Shown: positions 18,210 to 30,233 of the stretch, one piece after another
Position numbering within the stretch: position 1 is the stretch's first letter
How the letters are laid out: each line of letters starts with the position of its first letter
Assembly: GCF_010500955.1 (NCBI RefSeq)
Contig: NZ_QVMJ01000010.1
Location: forward strand, 1-64,000
Direction of reading: 5' to 3'
Length of the DNA stretch: 64,000 bases
From: Bacteroides sp. 519
Lineage (GTDB): Bacteria; Bacteroidota; Bacteroidia; Bacteroidales; Bacteroidaceae
The notes under the pieces: generated by a model
What the model saw: only the letters and a program-made list of their open reading frames with translations
What the model was told of the DNA's origin: nothing
Databases searched by the model: none
Made by a program: the position numbers and the translations under genes

Positions 18210-19982
18210 ATGAAATCTTTAAAAAGAATTTTTTTCATTATTTTCCTAAGTGGTTTGTATGCAATAACTATTCAGGCACAGGAAAATATTACTTATTTTC
18301 TTCATAAAATAGAAAAAGGACAAAGTTTATATTCCATTTCAATTATGTATGGTGTTAGCCAGAATGATATAATCAAACTTAATCCGGGTTGCGAAGAAAA
18401 GATATACACCGACCAAACTTTAAAAATTCCACAAGTAACCCCAAAGACAGAAGAAACACCCAAAGATATATTTCATACTATTCAGGCAGGCGAAACATTG
18501 TATCGAATAACCAAAATATATAATGTAACAGCTAAAGATATAACCGACGAAAACCCTGGACTTAGTGCTGCTAATTTCAGAACCGGAGAAGTGATTCGTA
18601 TTCCTGCAGCTAAACAACAAGTTGAAGTAATTGAACCTACACCAGAAATTCCTGCGGCAGTTGTTCCACGCTGCCGTGAAATGCACAAGGTAAAACGCAA
18701 AGAAACAATTTTTAGTGTTAGCCGCAGTTATAATATATCGGAAGAAGAATTAATCACTGCAAATCCGGAATTGAAAGACGGAATGAAAAAAGGGCAACTG
18801 TTATGTATCCCCTTCCCTGCCCCTCCAATGGAAACTAATAAAGACGAAGAACCATTGGTTATACCTTCAAATACCGAACTATTCAAGGAAAATCAGGAAG
18901 TTCCACACCAGTTGGCTTCAATAAAAGCTGCTTTGATACTTCCATTTATTATTGATGGTGACAAACAAGCAGATGCAGCCAGAATGATTGAATATTACGA
19001 AGGTTTTCTTATGGCTGTAGATTCGCTGAAAAAGGTTGGTGTTTCGATGGATATTCATGTGTATAATTCAGGAAATAAACAATCTTCTATTAACGCCATC
19101 ATAAAGAAACCGGAATTAAAGAATATGGATATTATCTTTGGCCCTCTTTATCAGGAACATGTAAAGCCACTTTCCGACTTTGCCGATGAGAATAATATCC
19201 GTTTGGTTATACCTGTTTCGTCGCGCATTGATGAAGTTTACCAAAACCCATTGATCTATCAGATAAACCCTCCACAATCTTATTTATACTCTGAAGTTTA
19301 CGAACATTTTGTACGCAACTTCCGTAATGCTAACGTTATCATTCTGGATATGGGGAAAGATGATGATGATAAAACCAGTTTCCTGACTGGGTTAAAAACA
19401 GAACTCAACAAACAAAAAATACCAGTTCAAACACTTAGTGGTAATTCGAATGTGGCTACTCTCAGGGCTTCTTTGAAATCCGACAAGCAAAATATTTTTA
19501 TTCCCAGTTCGGAAAGCGATCAAACTTTAGTAAAGATTCTACCAACATTAGAGTTGTTGGCAAAAGATCCTAAACAGCAAATAAGTTTATTTGGATATCC
19601 TAAATGGCAAACATATACAAAAGATCATTTAAATAGTTTCTTTGAATTGGATACTTATTTCTATTCATCGTTCTACACCAATAATTTGTTGCCAAGAGCA
19701 ATAAATTTCATTAACTCGTATCATAAAGAATACTCTAAAGAAATGATTAACATATATCCTAAATATGGCATGCTAGGTTATGATACAGGTTTCTTCTTTT
19801 TAAGTGGGCTGGCCAAGTATGGTACTGGGTTAGAAGCAAATATCTCAAAAATGGATGTGCAATCTATTCAAACCGGTTTTAAATTCGAAAGAGTAAATAA
19901 CTGGGGTGGATTCATCAATAAAAAAGTATTCTTCATTCATTTTGATAAGAACTACGAATTAACCAAACTGGATTTTGATTAA
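18210..19982 (+). CDS. LysM repeat protein with a periplasmic-binding (PBP1) domain
   Basis: This exported protein has a signal peptide (residues 1-24) and three LysM peptidoglycan-binding repeats: about 29-72 (HKIEKGQSLYSISIMYGVSQ), 88-131 (HTIQAGETLYRITKIYNVTA) and 157-200 (HKVKRKETIFSVSRSYNIS). A type-1 periplasmic-binding fold fills about 235-590, with FGPLYQEHVKPLSDFADENN typical of the fold. The family is widespread in Bacteroidetes and its role is not settled; it presumably binds cell wall and senses or organises something in the periplasm. A TACCTTTG -7 word (18151-18158) precedes it. The porin gene follows 22 bp later. Confidence 0.88.
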   Translation: MKSLKRIFFIIFLSGLYAITIQAQENITYFLHKIEKGQSLYSISIMYGVSQNDIIKLNPGCEEKIYTDQTLKIPQVTPKTEETPKDIFHTIQAGETLYRITKIYNVTAKDITDENPGLSAANFRTGEVIRIPAAKQQVEVIEPTPEIPAAVVPRCREMHKVKRKETIFSVSRSYNISEEELITANPELKDGMKKGQLLCIPFPAPPMETNKDEEPLVIPSNTELFKENQEVPHQLASIKAALILPFIIDGDKQADAARMIEYYEGFLMAVDSLKKVGVSMDIHVYNSGNKQSSINAIIKKPELKNMDIIFGPLYQEHVKPLSDFADENNIRLVIPVSSRIDEVYQNPLIYQINPPQSYLYSEVYEHFVRNFRNANVIILDMGKDDDDKTSFLTGLKTELNKQKIPVQTLSGNSNVATLRASLKSDKQNIFIPSSESDQTLVKILPTLELLAKDPKQQISLFGYPKWQTYTKDHLNSFFELDTYFYSSFYTNNLLPRAINFINSYHKEYSKEMINIYPKYGMLGYDTGFFFLSGLAKYGTGLEANISKMDVQSIQTGFKFERVNNWGGFINKKVFFIHFDKNYELTKLDFD

Positions 19983-20004
19983 GCAATAATTTAATGTACA
20001 GTAT

Positions 20005-20691
20005 ATGTATAAAAGATATATTCTCCTCCTTATTATAATGATAACCCTACCAGCTATGTCGCAAGTAGGCGAGTTGCGTAATAACTTTGCAATAGGTTTT
20101 AATGGAGGAATAAATTATAGTAATGTTTCATTTACACCTAAAATTAAACAAAGTGGCTTAATGGGATTTGGTGGTGGTATAACAGCACGCTATATTTCGG
20201 AAAAATACTTTGCTATGATTTGCGGTTTGCAAGTTGAGTTAAATTATACACAAAGAGGCTGGAAAGAGCTGATCGAAGATGACTCGAACGATGAATACAG
20301 CCGCAGTATGAATTATCTGGAAATTCCATTCCTTGCACATCTGGCTTTTGGGAAAGAGCGTGGTGCACGTTTCTTTATAAATCTTGGCCCACAAATAGCC
20401 TTTTTATTAAATGAGAGTGAAAAGTTTAGCGATCCATTTACTGACACCTCAACAACAGAGCGCCCTATTATAGAACAGTATCACAAGGATGCAGAAAAAA
20501 AGTTTGATTATGGAATAGTTGGTGGATTAGGTTTGGAAATACGTACAAAAGCTGGGAATTTTCTTCTTGAAGGAAGGTATTATTTCGGTTTGGCAGATAT
20601 ATTCAACAACACCAAAAAAGATTTTTTCAGTCGTTCTGCCCACACTACTATTTTAGGAAGAGTAAGCTACTTATTTGATCTTAAAAAGTAA
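20005..20691 (+). CDS. Outer membrane beta-barrel protein (PorT/OmpW-like)
   Basis: This 228-residue protein has a signal peptide (about 1-19, ending AMSQ) and alternating amphipathic strands, with an aromatic/Lys C-terminus (VSYLFDLKK). FAIGFNGGINYSNVSFTP near the N-terminus is typical of the Bacteroidetes porin-family/PorT-like barrels. It follows the LysM protein by 22 bp and is probably co-transcribed, giving an envelope pair. Its last 21 bp overlap the 3' end of lipB on the other strand. The specific role cannot be inferred. Confidence 0.8.
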   Translation: MYKRYILLLIIMITLPAMSQVGELRNNFAIGFNGGINYSNVSFTPKIKQSGLMGFGGGITARYISEKYFAMICGLQVELNYTQRGWKELIEDDSNDEYSRSMNYLEIPFLAHLAFGKERGARFFINLGPQIAFLLNESEKFSDPFTDTSTTERPIIEQYHKDAEKKFDYGIVGGLGLEIRTKAGNFLLEGRYYFGLADIFNNTKKDFFSRSAHTTILGRVSYLFDLKK

Positions 20692-21336
20692 CGCTATTTC
20701 CTCAATCAGTCTCTCTTTAACCTCATTCATATCAATTTCCCTGCTTAATTCTTTTTGCAGGGAAGTTACTCCCCTATCAATAAATCCACAGGGATTAATA
20801 TAGCTAAAGTATTTTAAATCGGTATTTACATTAAGAGCCAATCCATGCATGGTTACAAAGTGACTGCTACGCACACCAATAGCACATATTTTTCGTGCAG
20901 TAGGCTTATCAACATCTAACCATACACCTGTAGCATTTGCCATTCGGCCGGCAGAAACATTATAGGATGCACATATACGAATCACAGCTTCCTCTAACTT
21001 GTAAATATAAGCTTTTAATCCCAGATGTGCTTCGTCGATGTTAATTATTGGATAACAAACCAACTGACCAGGGCCGTGATAAGTAATATCACCTCCCCTG
21101 TCAATATGGAAAAGAGTTGCACCTATTGTTTTAAGTTGCTCCTCACCTAAAAGCATATTGTTTACTTTTCCACTCTTGCCAAGCGTATAGACATGTGGAT
21201 GCTCACAGAGTATAACATAGTTCTTGTATGGTTTTCCAGCAATTTTCTTATCTATCAAATCGTTGAAAAGCTCCGTTTGTTTACTCCATGCTTCATTATA
21301 AGGTATAAGACCCCAATCTTCAAAGAAAAGATTCAT
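20671..21336 (-). CDS. lipB: Octanoyl-(acyl carrier protein):protein transferase
   Basis: LipB moves octanoyl groups from ACP to lipoyl domains of 2-oxoacid dehydrogenases and GcvH. The conserved motifs are HPHVYTLGKSGK, the RGGDITYHGPGQLVCYPI block, GVWLDVDKPTARKICAIGVR (catalytic lysine region), THG-like TMHGLALNVNTDL and the Cys in INPCG. I start at 21336 (MNLFFEDWG, 221 residues). The longer frame from 21399 would overlap the upstream HMA gene and adds an unconserved Lys-rich tail. The 3' end overlaps the convergent porin gene by 21 bp, leaving no room for a terminator between them. Confidence 0.94.
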   Translation of the reverse strand: MNLFFEDWGLIPYNEAWSKQTELFNDLIDKKIAGKPYKNYVILCEHPHVYTLGKSGKVNNMLLGEEQLKTIGATLFHIDRGGDITYHGPGQLVCYPIINIDEAHLGLKAYIYKLEEAVIRICASYNVSAGRMANATGVWLDVDKPTARKICAIGVRSSHFVTMHGLALNVNTDLKYFSYINPCGFIDRGVTSLQKELSREIDMNEVKERLIEEIALLFKIK

Positions 21337-21349
21337 GAATATTTCGGAG

Positions 21350-21664
21350 TTATTTTTTATTTTCTCCCTCTTTGGATTCTTCAACAAACTTAGCTTCATA
21401 ATTAAACTTCTTGAAGCCTGCTTGTATATTCTCTACTGTAGTTTTATCTGCATCGTATGTTATTGTTACAGTTTTATTTTCCAGATTGGTTTCGATCTTC
21501 TTCAGTCCTTTTTCAAATTTTATATTATTGCGAACTTTCTTTTCACAATTTTGGCATTCCATTTGGTTTACTTTAAAAATCGCAGTACGAATATCCTTTG
21601 CCAAAGCCGAAGTTATACCTACAAAAGTCATAAGTATAACTACTAAAAATATTTTCTTAGTCAT
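21350..21664 (-). CDS. Secreted heavy-metal-associated (HMA) domain protein
   Basis: This 104-residue protein has a signal peptide (about 1-21) and one HMA domain (about 27-90) with the metal-binding motif MECQNC, followed by the usual KTVTITYDADKTTVENIQ strand-helix pattern. It would bind Cu(I) or a similar soft metal in the periplasm, as CopZ-like domains do in the cytosol. The C-terminus is charged (EESKEGENKK). It lies 13 bp before lipB on the same strand. No copper ATPase is in the window. Confidence 0.87.
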   Translation of the reverse strand: MTKKIFLVVILMTFVGITSALAKDIRTAIFKVNQMECQNCEKKVRNNIKFEKGLKKIETNLENKTVTITYDADKTTVENIQAGFKKFNYEAKFVEESKEGENKK

Positions 21665-21712
21665 AATATATTTTATAATTAAAAGCCTATAAAGATATAG
21701 CTTTTATTCAGA

Positions 21713-21742
21713 TTGTACAAACAAATATTTTGTTTATGTTTG
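21713..21742 (+). promoter_or_regulatory. Promoter of the GAF-domain reductase gene
   Basis: TTG (21713-21715) is followed after 19 bases by TATGTTTG (21735-21742). The predicted transcript start near 21748 lies downstream of the possible ATG at 21730 and 12 bases before the ATG at 21760, which settles the start. Confidence 0.7.
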
Positions 21743-21759
21743 CAGAAAAAATCACTATT

Positions 21760-22254
21760 ATGGCAGAAGAATTATACATACCAACCGGAAACGATAAAGA
21801 AAAAATATATACTGCTTTATTGCCTCAAATTAAATCGTTGACAGAACACGAAAGTGATCTGATTGCTAATCTTGCTAATGTTACAGCAGTTCTTAAAGAA
21901 GCATTTAATTTTTTCTGGGTAGGATTTTATTTTGTGAAAGAAGAAGAGTTAGTATTAGGACCTTTCCAGGGGCCTTTGGCATGTACAAGAATAAAAAAAG
22001 GAAAAGGTGTATGTGGCAGCGCATGGAGAGACAAGAAAACATATGTAGTTCCTGATGTAGAACAGTTTCCGGGTCATATAGCATGTAGTTCATTGTCGCA
22101 ATCGGAAATTGTAATTCCACTGTTCACTCCCGATAATAATGTTTGGGGAGTTATGGATATTGACAGTGAATTACTTAATACTTTCGACTATATCGATGAG
22201 AAATATCTGGAAGAAATTTGCTACAATATAATATCGCCACTGTTTTTAGCCTGA
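21760..22254 (+). CDS. Free methionine-R-sulfoxide reductase (GAF domain)
   Basis: This fRMsr-type cytosolic enzyme reduces free methionine-R-sulfoxide. It is a single GAF domain of 164 residues. The three cysteines expected for catalysis are present in CTRIKKGKGVCG and HIACSSLSQSEIVIP. FNFFWVGFYFVKEEELVLGPFQGP is a strong family signature. The promoter at 21713-21742 supports this start. It is a single gene, likely part of the response to oxidative damage. Confidence 0.92.
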   Translation: MAEELYIPTGNDKEKIYTALLPQIKSLTEHESDLIANLANVTAVLKEAFNFFWVGFYFVKEEELVLGPFQGPLACTRIKKGKGVCGSAWRDKKTYVVPDVEQFPGHIACSSLSQSEIVIPLFTPDNNVWGVMDIDSELLNTFDYIDEKYLEEICYNIISPLFLA

Positions 22255-22292
22255 TTTTACCAGCACACAAGGTAAACAAATGAAGTAATAAG

Positions 22293-22327
22293 ATTGTTAT
22301 AAATAACGCTATCCGCATTATAACAAT
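22293..22327. terminator. Hairpin between the reductase and beta-lactamase genes
   Basis: ATTGTTATAA (22293-22302) pairs perfectly with TTATAACAAT (22318-22327), with a 15-base loop. There is no clear T-run, so it is a weak terminator or a leader hairpin of the beta-lactamase gene, whose ATG is 23 bases on. Confidence 0.45.
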
Positions 22328-22350
22328 GAATTAAATATTAATTATAGATT

Positions 22351-23241
22351 ATGAACCGTTTACTATTATTTATTTGTTTATCTGGATTTTATCTGACTGG
22401 TTATGCCCAACATGACTCACTAAGAAATCAAATTCTATCTATTATTAAAGGAAAAAATGCGACTGTTGGTGTAGCTGTTAATTTTGACGGTAAGAGTCAG
22501 TTAACAATTAACGACAATCAAAAATATCCTATGATGAGTGTTTACAAACTCCATGTTGCTATGGCATTATTGGATTATATGGAAAAGAATAATCTTTCTA
22601 TGAATACTGAGATTCACATAAAAAAGGAAGATTTATTGCCCAACACATACAGTCCATTGAGAGATAAACACCCAGAAGGTAATATTACAATTCCTATTTC
22701 GGAGCTTCTTAAATATACAGTATCGCAAAGCGACAACAATACCTGTGATATACTCTTCGACTATATAGGTGGTCCAGAAACTGTAGAAACTTATATTAAA
22801 GGACTTGGTATTGAAAATATAGCTATCTGTTGCAATGAAAAAGCCATGACCGAAAACCCGGATGCTGTTTACACTAACTGGACAACCCCATCGGAAGCTA
22901 TAAAATTAGTAGAATTATTCAGGGCGAAAAATTTGTTTTCACCCGAATATAATGATTACCTGAAAACCATTCTTATAGAAACAACTACCGGACCTAATAA
23001 AATAAAAGGTTTATTACCCGAGCATCTTACTGTTGGTCATAAAACCGGAAACTCATCCAGAAATGCACAAGGTATAAAGATAGCCGATAATGATGTAGGT
23101 TTTGTTACCTTACCCAATGGAAGCGGTTATTCGGTAGCTATCTTCATAAAAGATTCAAAAGAAAATGATGAAACAAATGCGCAGATAATATCGCGCATAT
23201 CGCGTGTAATATTTGAAAATTACATTCAACAGGGAATATAA
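22351..23241 (+). CDS. Class A beta-lactamase, subclass A2-like
   Basis: This secreted serine beta-lactamase of 296 residues has a signal peptide ending near AQ20. The active-site motifs are intact: S63-V-Y-K66, S127-D-N129, E163 in NEKAM as the Glu166 equivalent, and K231-T-G233. The spacing and the YTNWTTP segment resemble the PER/VEB/CfxA/CepA group (subclass A2) common in Bacteroidetes. No mobile element or resistance cassette lies nearby and base composition matches the surroundings, so it looks like a resident chromosomal gene. Substrate range cannot be read from sequence. Confidence 0.93.
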   Translation: MNRLLLFICLSGFYLTGYAQHDSLRNQILSIIKGKNATVGVAVNFDGKSQLTINDNQKYPMMSVYKLHVAMALLDYMEKNNLSMNTEIHIKKEDLLPNTYSPLRDKHPEGNITIPISELLKYTVSQSDNNTCDILFDYIGGPETVETYIKGLGIENIAICCNEKAMTENPDAVYTNWTTPSEAIKLVELFRAKNLFSPEYNDYLKTILIETTTGPNKIKGLLPEHLTVGHKTGNSSRNAQGIKIADNDVGFVTLPNGSGYSVAIFIKDSKENDETNAQIISRISRVIFENYIQQGI

Positions 23242-23276
23242 TAGGTACTTTCGACTTCCTTGCGATTTAGATGAGG

Positions 23277-23450
23277 GTTTCACTGTAGAAAGCCAACAGT
23301 TTCACAGTAGGAAACCAACGGTTTCACGGTATGAAACCAACAGTTTCCTATATAGGAAACTACTTGTTTTCTATGCATGAAACTGTTGGTTTTCTATATA
23401 GGAAACTACTTGTTTCACTGTACAAAATAAAAATGAAACAAGTTGTTTCA
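23277..23450. repeat. Dyad array C: 22-23-bp tandem units GTTTC-N(6-8)-GAAAC
   Basis: Eight units have centres near 23284.5, 307, 329, 351.5, 374.5, 397.5, 420 and 442, a period of 22-23 bp. Each unit has GTTTC and GAAAC arms around a 6-8-base centre (for example CTATATAG), separated by short spacers such as CAACA or TACTT. Several spacers repeat, which makes longer inverted matches within the array. A reading frame through this stretch (23331-23579) is an artefact of the repeat. Confidence 0.82.
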
Positions 23451-23460
23451 TGCACATCTC

Positions 23461-23510
23461 GCGTGCTGGCAAAGTGTAAATATAATTGCCAGCACACTTT
23501 GCCAGCACGC
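23461..23510. repeat. 17-bp perfect inverted repeat
   Basis: GCGTGCTGGCAAAGTGT (23461-23477) is the exact complement of 23494-23510. The 16-base loop holds a partial third copy (TTGCC), and further degenerate copies (GGCAGTGTGTTGGCAGTGCTGG) extend to about 23570. There is no T-run. Together with array C it fills the gap before the DoxX gene. Confidence 0.75.
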
Positions 23511-23645
23511 TTTAATAAGCTGTTAATCAGGCAAATAAGCGGCAGTGTGTTGGCAGTGCTGGCAAATTCACACTTTTAAACTTCCTGGTAGAGGAGTTTT
23601 GTTTCAATTTTGCTGTTATTAAGTAATAATTTAAAATATATCGAT

Positions 23646-24080
23646 ATGTTTATAAAGTTTCTATTTCCATCTAAACCTGCTTCTACAGGTATCTCAATGC
23701 TCTTGCTAACGGCAAGAATTATTTTCGGAATACTCTTAATGACCCATGGTATACAAAAATGGAGCAATTGGAGTGAGCTTTCTACAATCTTTGCCGATCC
23801 GTTGGGCGTTGGAAGTGCTATATCACTTGGTTTAGCTATTTTTGCAGAACTAGTTTGTGCTATTGCTTTTATATTTGGAGTTCTGTACCGATTGGCTACA
23901 ATACCAATGATATTTACAATGGCAATGGCCTTCTTTGTTATTCATGGAGGCGATCCATTTGCTGTTAAAGAGTTAGCTTTTGCTTATATGGCAGTTTATA
24001 TCCTAATGTTTATAGCTGGTCCGGGTAAATTTTCTGTAGACTATTTTTTAGGCAAAGAAATAAATAAAAGAAGAAGATAA
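23646..24080 (+). CDS. DoxX family membrane protein
   Basis: This 144-residue protein has four membrane segments and the DoxX start pattern: LLTARIIFGILLMTHGIQKW followed by LGLAIFAELVCAIAFIFGVLYRLA. The biochemical role of DoxX proteins is uncertain; some take part in thiol-oxidative stress or quinone-linked redox reactions. I start at 23646 because the preceding in-frame residues are not family-like. It is a single gene behind a repeat region. Confidence 0.88.
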   Translation: MFIKFLFPSKPASTGISMLLLTARIIFGILLMTHGIQKWSNWSELSTIFADPLGVGSAISLGLAIFAELVCAIAFIFGVLYRLATIPMIFTMAMAFFVIHGGDPFAVKELAFAYMAVYILMFIAGPGKFSVDYFLGKEINKRRR

Positions 24081-24178
24081 CCTTTAAATAATAATTTGTT
24101 TATATTTGCATACCTAATTTAATCTATTTTATAGGTTAAAGTCGCATAACTAATTAATAACCAAAACATTACAAAATT

Positions 24179-24733
24179 ATGAAAAAAAACAAATTGTCGC
24201 TAATTTGTGCATGTGTACTTAGCTGTTCTATTCTATTCAGTTCGTGCATTGGTTCATTTTCTCTTTCAAATCGTTTATTATCCTGGAATAACGAAATCAG
24301 TGATAATAAATTTGTAAACGAACTGGTTTTCTTTGCATTCTACATAATACCAGTGTATGAAATTTCTTATCTGGCAGACATTTTGGTAATAAACTCAATT
24401 GAATTTTGGAGTGGTAATAACCCACTTGCTAATGTAGGCGAAGTTAAAAAGGTAAAAGGTGAAAACGGAGACTTTTTAGTAGAAACGCTTGAAAATGGCT
24501 ATTCTATTTCGAAAGAAGGCGAAACTCCTGTTGAACTTATTTATAACCAAGAAACCAATACTTGGAATGTAGTTGCCGAAAACTACAATAAAGAACTTAT
24601 TCAGTTTAACGAAGATGGAACTGCACAAATCTTTACTTCAGAAGGCACTTCATTAAATGTATCTATCGATGCAGAAGGAGTTATGGCTGCACGTCAGTAT
24701 GTAATGAATCAAATTTATTTTGCTGCACGCTAA
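24179..24733 (+). CDS. DUF3332 family lipoprotein
   Basis: This 184-residue protein has a lipoprotein-type signal ending FSSC (Cys22). Residues about 28-80 (SLSNRLLSWNNEISDNKFVNE, then a hydrophobic stretch) match DUF3332 proteins of Bacteroidetes, whose role is unknown. The C-terminal half is a beta-rich domain. A TATATTTG -7 word (24101-24108) precedes it with a leader of about 65 bases. A strong terminator follows, so the gene is monocistronic. Confidence 0.82.
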   Translation: MKKNKLSLICACVLSCSILFSSCIGSFSLSNRLLSWNNEISDNKFVNELVFFAFYIIPVYEISYLADILVINSIEFWSGNNPLANVGEVKKVKGENGDFLVETLENGYSISKEGETPVELIYNQETNTWNVVAENYNKELIQFNEDGTAQIFTSEGTSLNVSIDAEGVMAARQYVMNQIYFAAR

Positions 24734-24762
24734 TTTAAAGCTGTATCAAAAACATTAATATT

Positions 24763-24815
24763 AACCACAGATTTACTAATTACATGTTATAATCAGTAAA
24801 TCTGTGGTTTTCTGT
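24763..24815 (+). terminator. Terminator of the DUF3332 gene
   Basis: A perfect 15-bp stem, AACCACAGATTTACT (24763-24777) with its complement at 24795-24809, is followed by TTCTGTTT. Confidence 0.85.
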
Positions 24816-24881
24816 TTAATTCCACAAAGATAGTATACCTCTTCTCTCTGTATTTTTAAACTGTCCATATTTGTAAAGATA

Positions 24882-24927
24882 TAAAAAAACACAGAGTTAT
24901 TTTAATAATAAAACAACCTCTGTGTTT
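24882..24927 (-). terminator. Terminator of prs
   Basis: AAACACAGAG (24887-24896) pairs with CTCTGTGTTT (24918-24927). Read on the minus strand, the stem is followed by a T-run (complement of 24883-24889), so it ends the prs transcript. Confidence 0.75.
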
Positions 24928-24971
24928 CTGTAAATTAACGAAGTTGCAATTCCTTCGTTTGATGTGTTTTT

Positions 24972-25910
24972 TTAGATAATATACTGTGTACTAATAGATT
25001 CGTTATTCATAACTCGTCTTATAGTTTCGGCAAACATATCAGCAATGCTTAGCTGTTTTACCTTATTACATTCTTTGCAGAAAGGAATGCTATCGGTAAA
25101 CACCATTTCAACCAAACCAGAATTCAATACTCTTTCCGATGCAGGGTCGGACATAACACAATGACTGGCAATTGCTCTAACCGAGTTTGCACCAGCTTCC
25201 AGCATTACATCAGCTGCTTTGGTTATTGTACCGGCTGTATCAACAATGTCGTCAATAAGTACTACATTCATGCCTTCTACATCACCAATAATCTGCATTG
25301 ATTCTATTTCGTTTGCTTTTTTACGCGATTTATTGCAAAGCACCAAAGGCACTCCCAGATATTTAGAAAAAGTGCTGGCACGTTTCGATCCACCAACATC
25401 GGGAGCAGCAATTACCAGATTCTCTAGTTTCAGAGATTCGATATATGGCAAAAATACTGCCGAAGCATACAAATGATCTACTGGAATATTAAAGAAACCT
25501 TGTATCTGGTCAGCATGTAAATCCATCGTAATTAAACGATCGATACCGGCTACAGACAATAAATCGGCAACTAATTTAGCACCGATAGAAACGCGTGGCT
25601 TGTCTTTTCTGTCTTGACGTGCCCACCCAAAATAAGGAATAACAGCAATAATACTTTTTGCAGAAGCTCTTTTGGCAGCATCAACCATCAGGAGAAGTTC
25701 CATCAGATTGTCTGAATTAGGAAAAGTGGATTGAACCAAAAACACATGCGAACCTCTTATCGATTCTTCATAGGAAACAGCAAATTCTCCATCGGCAAAA
25801 TGCGTAATATTCATATTGCCTAAAGGACAATTAAGACCTGCACAGATTTTTTCAGCCAGATATCTCGATTTAGTGCCCGAGAATACCATGAATGGCGCTT
25901 TTTTACTCAT
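24972..25910 (-). CDS. prs: Ribose-phosphate pyrophosphokinase
   Basis: PrsA makes PRPP from ribose 5-phosphate and ATP for purine, pyrimidine, NAD, His and Trp synthesis. The 312-residue protein has the flexible-loop and ATP motifs (YFGWARQDRKDKPR), the metal site TMDLHADQIQGFF and the PRPP loop VVLIDDIVDTAGTI. Length is normal. The best promoter in the window (25948-25978) lies upstream with a leader of about 30 bases, and a terminator follows, so it is monocistronic. Confidence 0.97.
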   Translation of the reverse strand: MSKKAPFMVFSGTKSRYLAEKICAGLNCPLGNMNITHFADGEFAVSYEESIRGSHVFLVQSTFPNSDNLMELLLMVDAAKRASAKSIIAVIPYFGWARQDRKDKPRVSIGAKLVADLLSVAGIDRLITMDLHADQIQGFFNIPVDHLYASAVFLPYIESLKLENLVIAAPDVGGSKRASTFSKYLGVPLVLCNKSRKKANEIESMQIIGDVEGMNVVLIDDIVDTAGTITKAADVMLEAGANSVRAIASHCVMSDPASERVLNSGLVEMVFTDSIPFCKECNKVKQLSIADMFAETIRRVMNNESISTQYII

Positions 25911-25947
25911 TTTAAATAGTAATTACCTTGGGGTTTTAAATTTCGTG

Positions 25948-25978
25948 CAAAGGTATAAATCTGTAATCATTAAACAAA
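25948..25978 (-). promoter_or_regulatory. Promoter of prs
   Basis: On the minus strand TTTG (25975-25978) is followed after 19 bases by TACCTTTG (25948-25955), a near-perfect Bacteroidetes promoter. Confidence 0.8.
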
Positions 25979-26111
25979 GACTTATTGTAGAAAATAAAGA
26001 GATATATCTTTTTAAAGTTAGAAGTCACAAAAAAAAGTTATAAATCGGGGTTAAATCTTAGTAAAACAAGAATAAATAATAACTTTGATCTACCAAAACG
26101 ATGAAGCTGAT

Positions 26112-26792
26112 ATGAGGAGACTGATTTTTAGTGTTATAATTCTATCCATTATTCCATTTACGCATCCAAGATTCAACGAGCAGAATGATCAGGTATTTTC
26201 TTTACCGAAATTACCCGATACGTGGAAACTGTATGAGGAAATGAATCTCAACGAGATTCTGAGCTACAATCTATTTGAACAAGCCATTACAGGATACAAT
26301 AAAATAGAAGAAAAGAAAAAGGAAATTATCACCATCATTGATTATTCCAAACCTTCAACCGAAGAGCGTTTATATGTTATTGATTTAAAGAACAAAGAAT
26401 TGCTATATAAATCACTGGTAGCTCATGGGCGTAATAGTGGTAATTTATATGCAACATCTTTTTCGAACAAAAACGGTTCATATAAAAGTTCGTTGGGATT
26501 CTTTCTGACCGAAAATACTTATAACGGAAAAAACGGTTATTCGCTGGTACTCAACGGGCTTGAAAAAGGCATCAATGATATGGCTAAAGCCCGAGCAATT
26601 GTGATGCACGCTGCACCATATTCCAGTATTGCCACAATTAACTCTACCGGACGACTTGGACGGAGTTTAGGATGTCCTGCAATACCCCAAACTGTAAGTA
26701 AAGCAATAATTAACCTGCTTAAAGGTGGTTCACTTATTTATATCTATGCTAATGATCCTACCTATTTTGTTGCAAGTACACTAATCTCATGA
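26112..26792 (+). CDS. Murein L,D-transpeptidase catalytic-domain protein (YkuD_2-like)
   Basis: This exported protein of 226 residues has an N-terminal signal or anchor (about 1-17). The conserved core is NGYSLVLNGLEKGINDMAKARAIVMHAAPYSS followed by GRLGRSLGCPAIP, which carries the His and Cys expected of an L,D-transpeptidase-like active site. The family probably acts on peptidoglycan. A TAACTTTG word at 26080-26087 would start transcription near 26094, which supports the ATG at 26112 over the TTG at 26085. A terminator follows. Confidence 0.87.
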   Translation: MRRLIFSVIILSIIPFTHPRFNEQNDQVFSLPKLPDTWKLYEEMNLNEILSYNLFEQAITGYNKIEEKKKEIITIIDYSKPSTEERLYVIDLKNKELLYKSLVAHGRNSGNLYATSFSNKNGSYKSSLGFFLTENTYNGKNGYSLVLNGLEKGINDMAKARAIVMHAAPYSSIATINSTGRLGRSLGCPAIPQTVSKAIINLLKGGSLIYIYANDPTYFVASTLIS

Positions 26793-26860
26793 ATGCACAC
26801 AGTTTACAGTAAGGTTAATCATTTAATAATTCTGACACACACATCTCTTACTGTATATTA

Positions 26861-26898
26861 AAAAAAAGCAGGTAGCCGTGATGGATACCTGCTTTTTC
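26861..26898. terminator. Bidirectional terminator
   Basis: GCAGGTA (26868-26874) pairs with TACCTGC (26886-26892), flanked by an A-run before and a T-run after. It separates the convergent L,D-transpeptidase and beta-galactosidase genes. Confidence 0.82.
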
Positions 26899-26916
26899 TA
26901 TACTAATACTACATAT

Positions 26917-30048
<3,132 letters not shown>

Positions 30049-30154
30049 TTATTCAGTTGGCTAAATTACACTGTAAATGGCTAACTAATGGTATAAATTT
30101 GATTCAACTTGGTTGGTTAATCGTTCATTTTCGGGGAAGTTAGTAAAATAAAAT

Positions 30155-30209
30155 GAGGTAGAGAAGGTAAAGTATAAAAATCACTCAACTACTTTACTTC
30201 CTCTACCTC
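30155..30209 (-). terminator. Terminator of the MORN-protein transcript
   Basis: GAGGTAGAG (30155-30163) and GTAAAGTA pair with TACTTTAC...CTCTACCTC (30189-30209), interrupted by a 3-base mismatch. On the minus strand a T-rich stretch follows (complement of 30141-30154). Confidence 0.65.
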
Positions 30210-30233
30210 AATTATCTTATTCAACTACTTCTA

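Noticed and set aside
22351..23241. Mobile resistance gene
   Set aside because: No insertion sequence, integrase or composition change surrounds the beta-lactamase gene; it appears resident.
23277..23450. CRISPR array
   Set aside because: Period is 22-23 bp with dyads and almost no spacer sequence; units diverge from each other and no cas gene is in the window. The same reasoning applies to the other four arrays.
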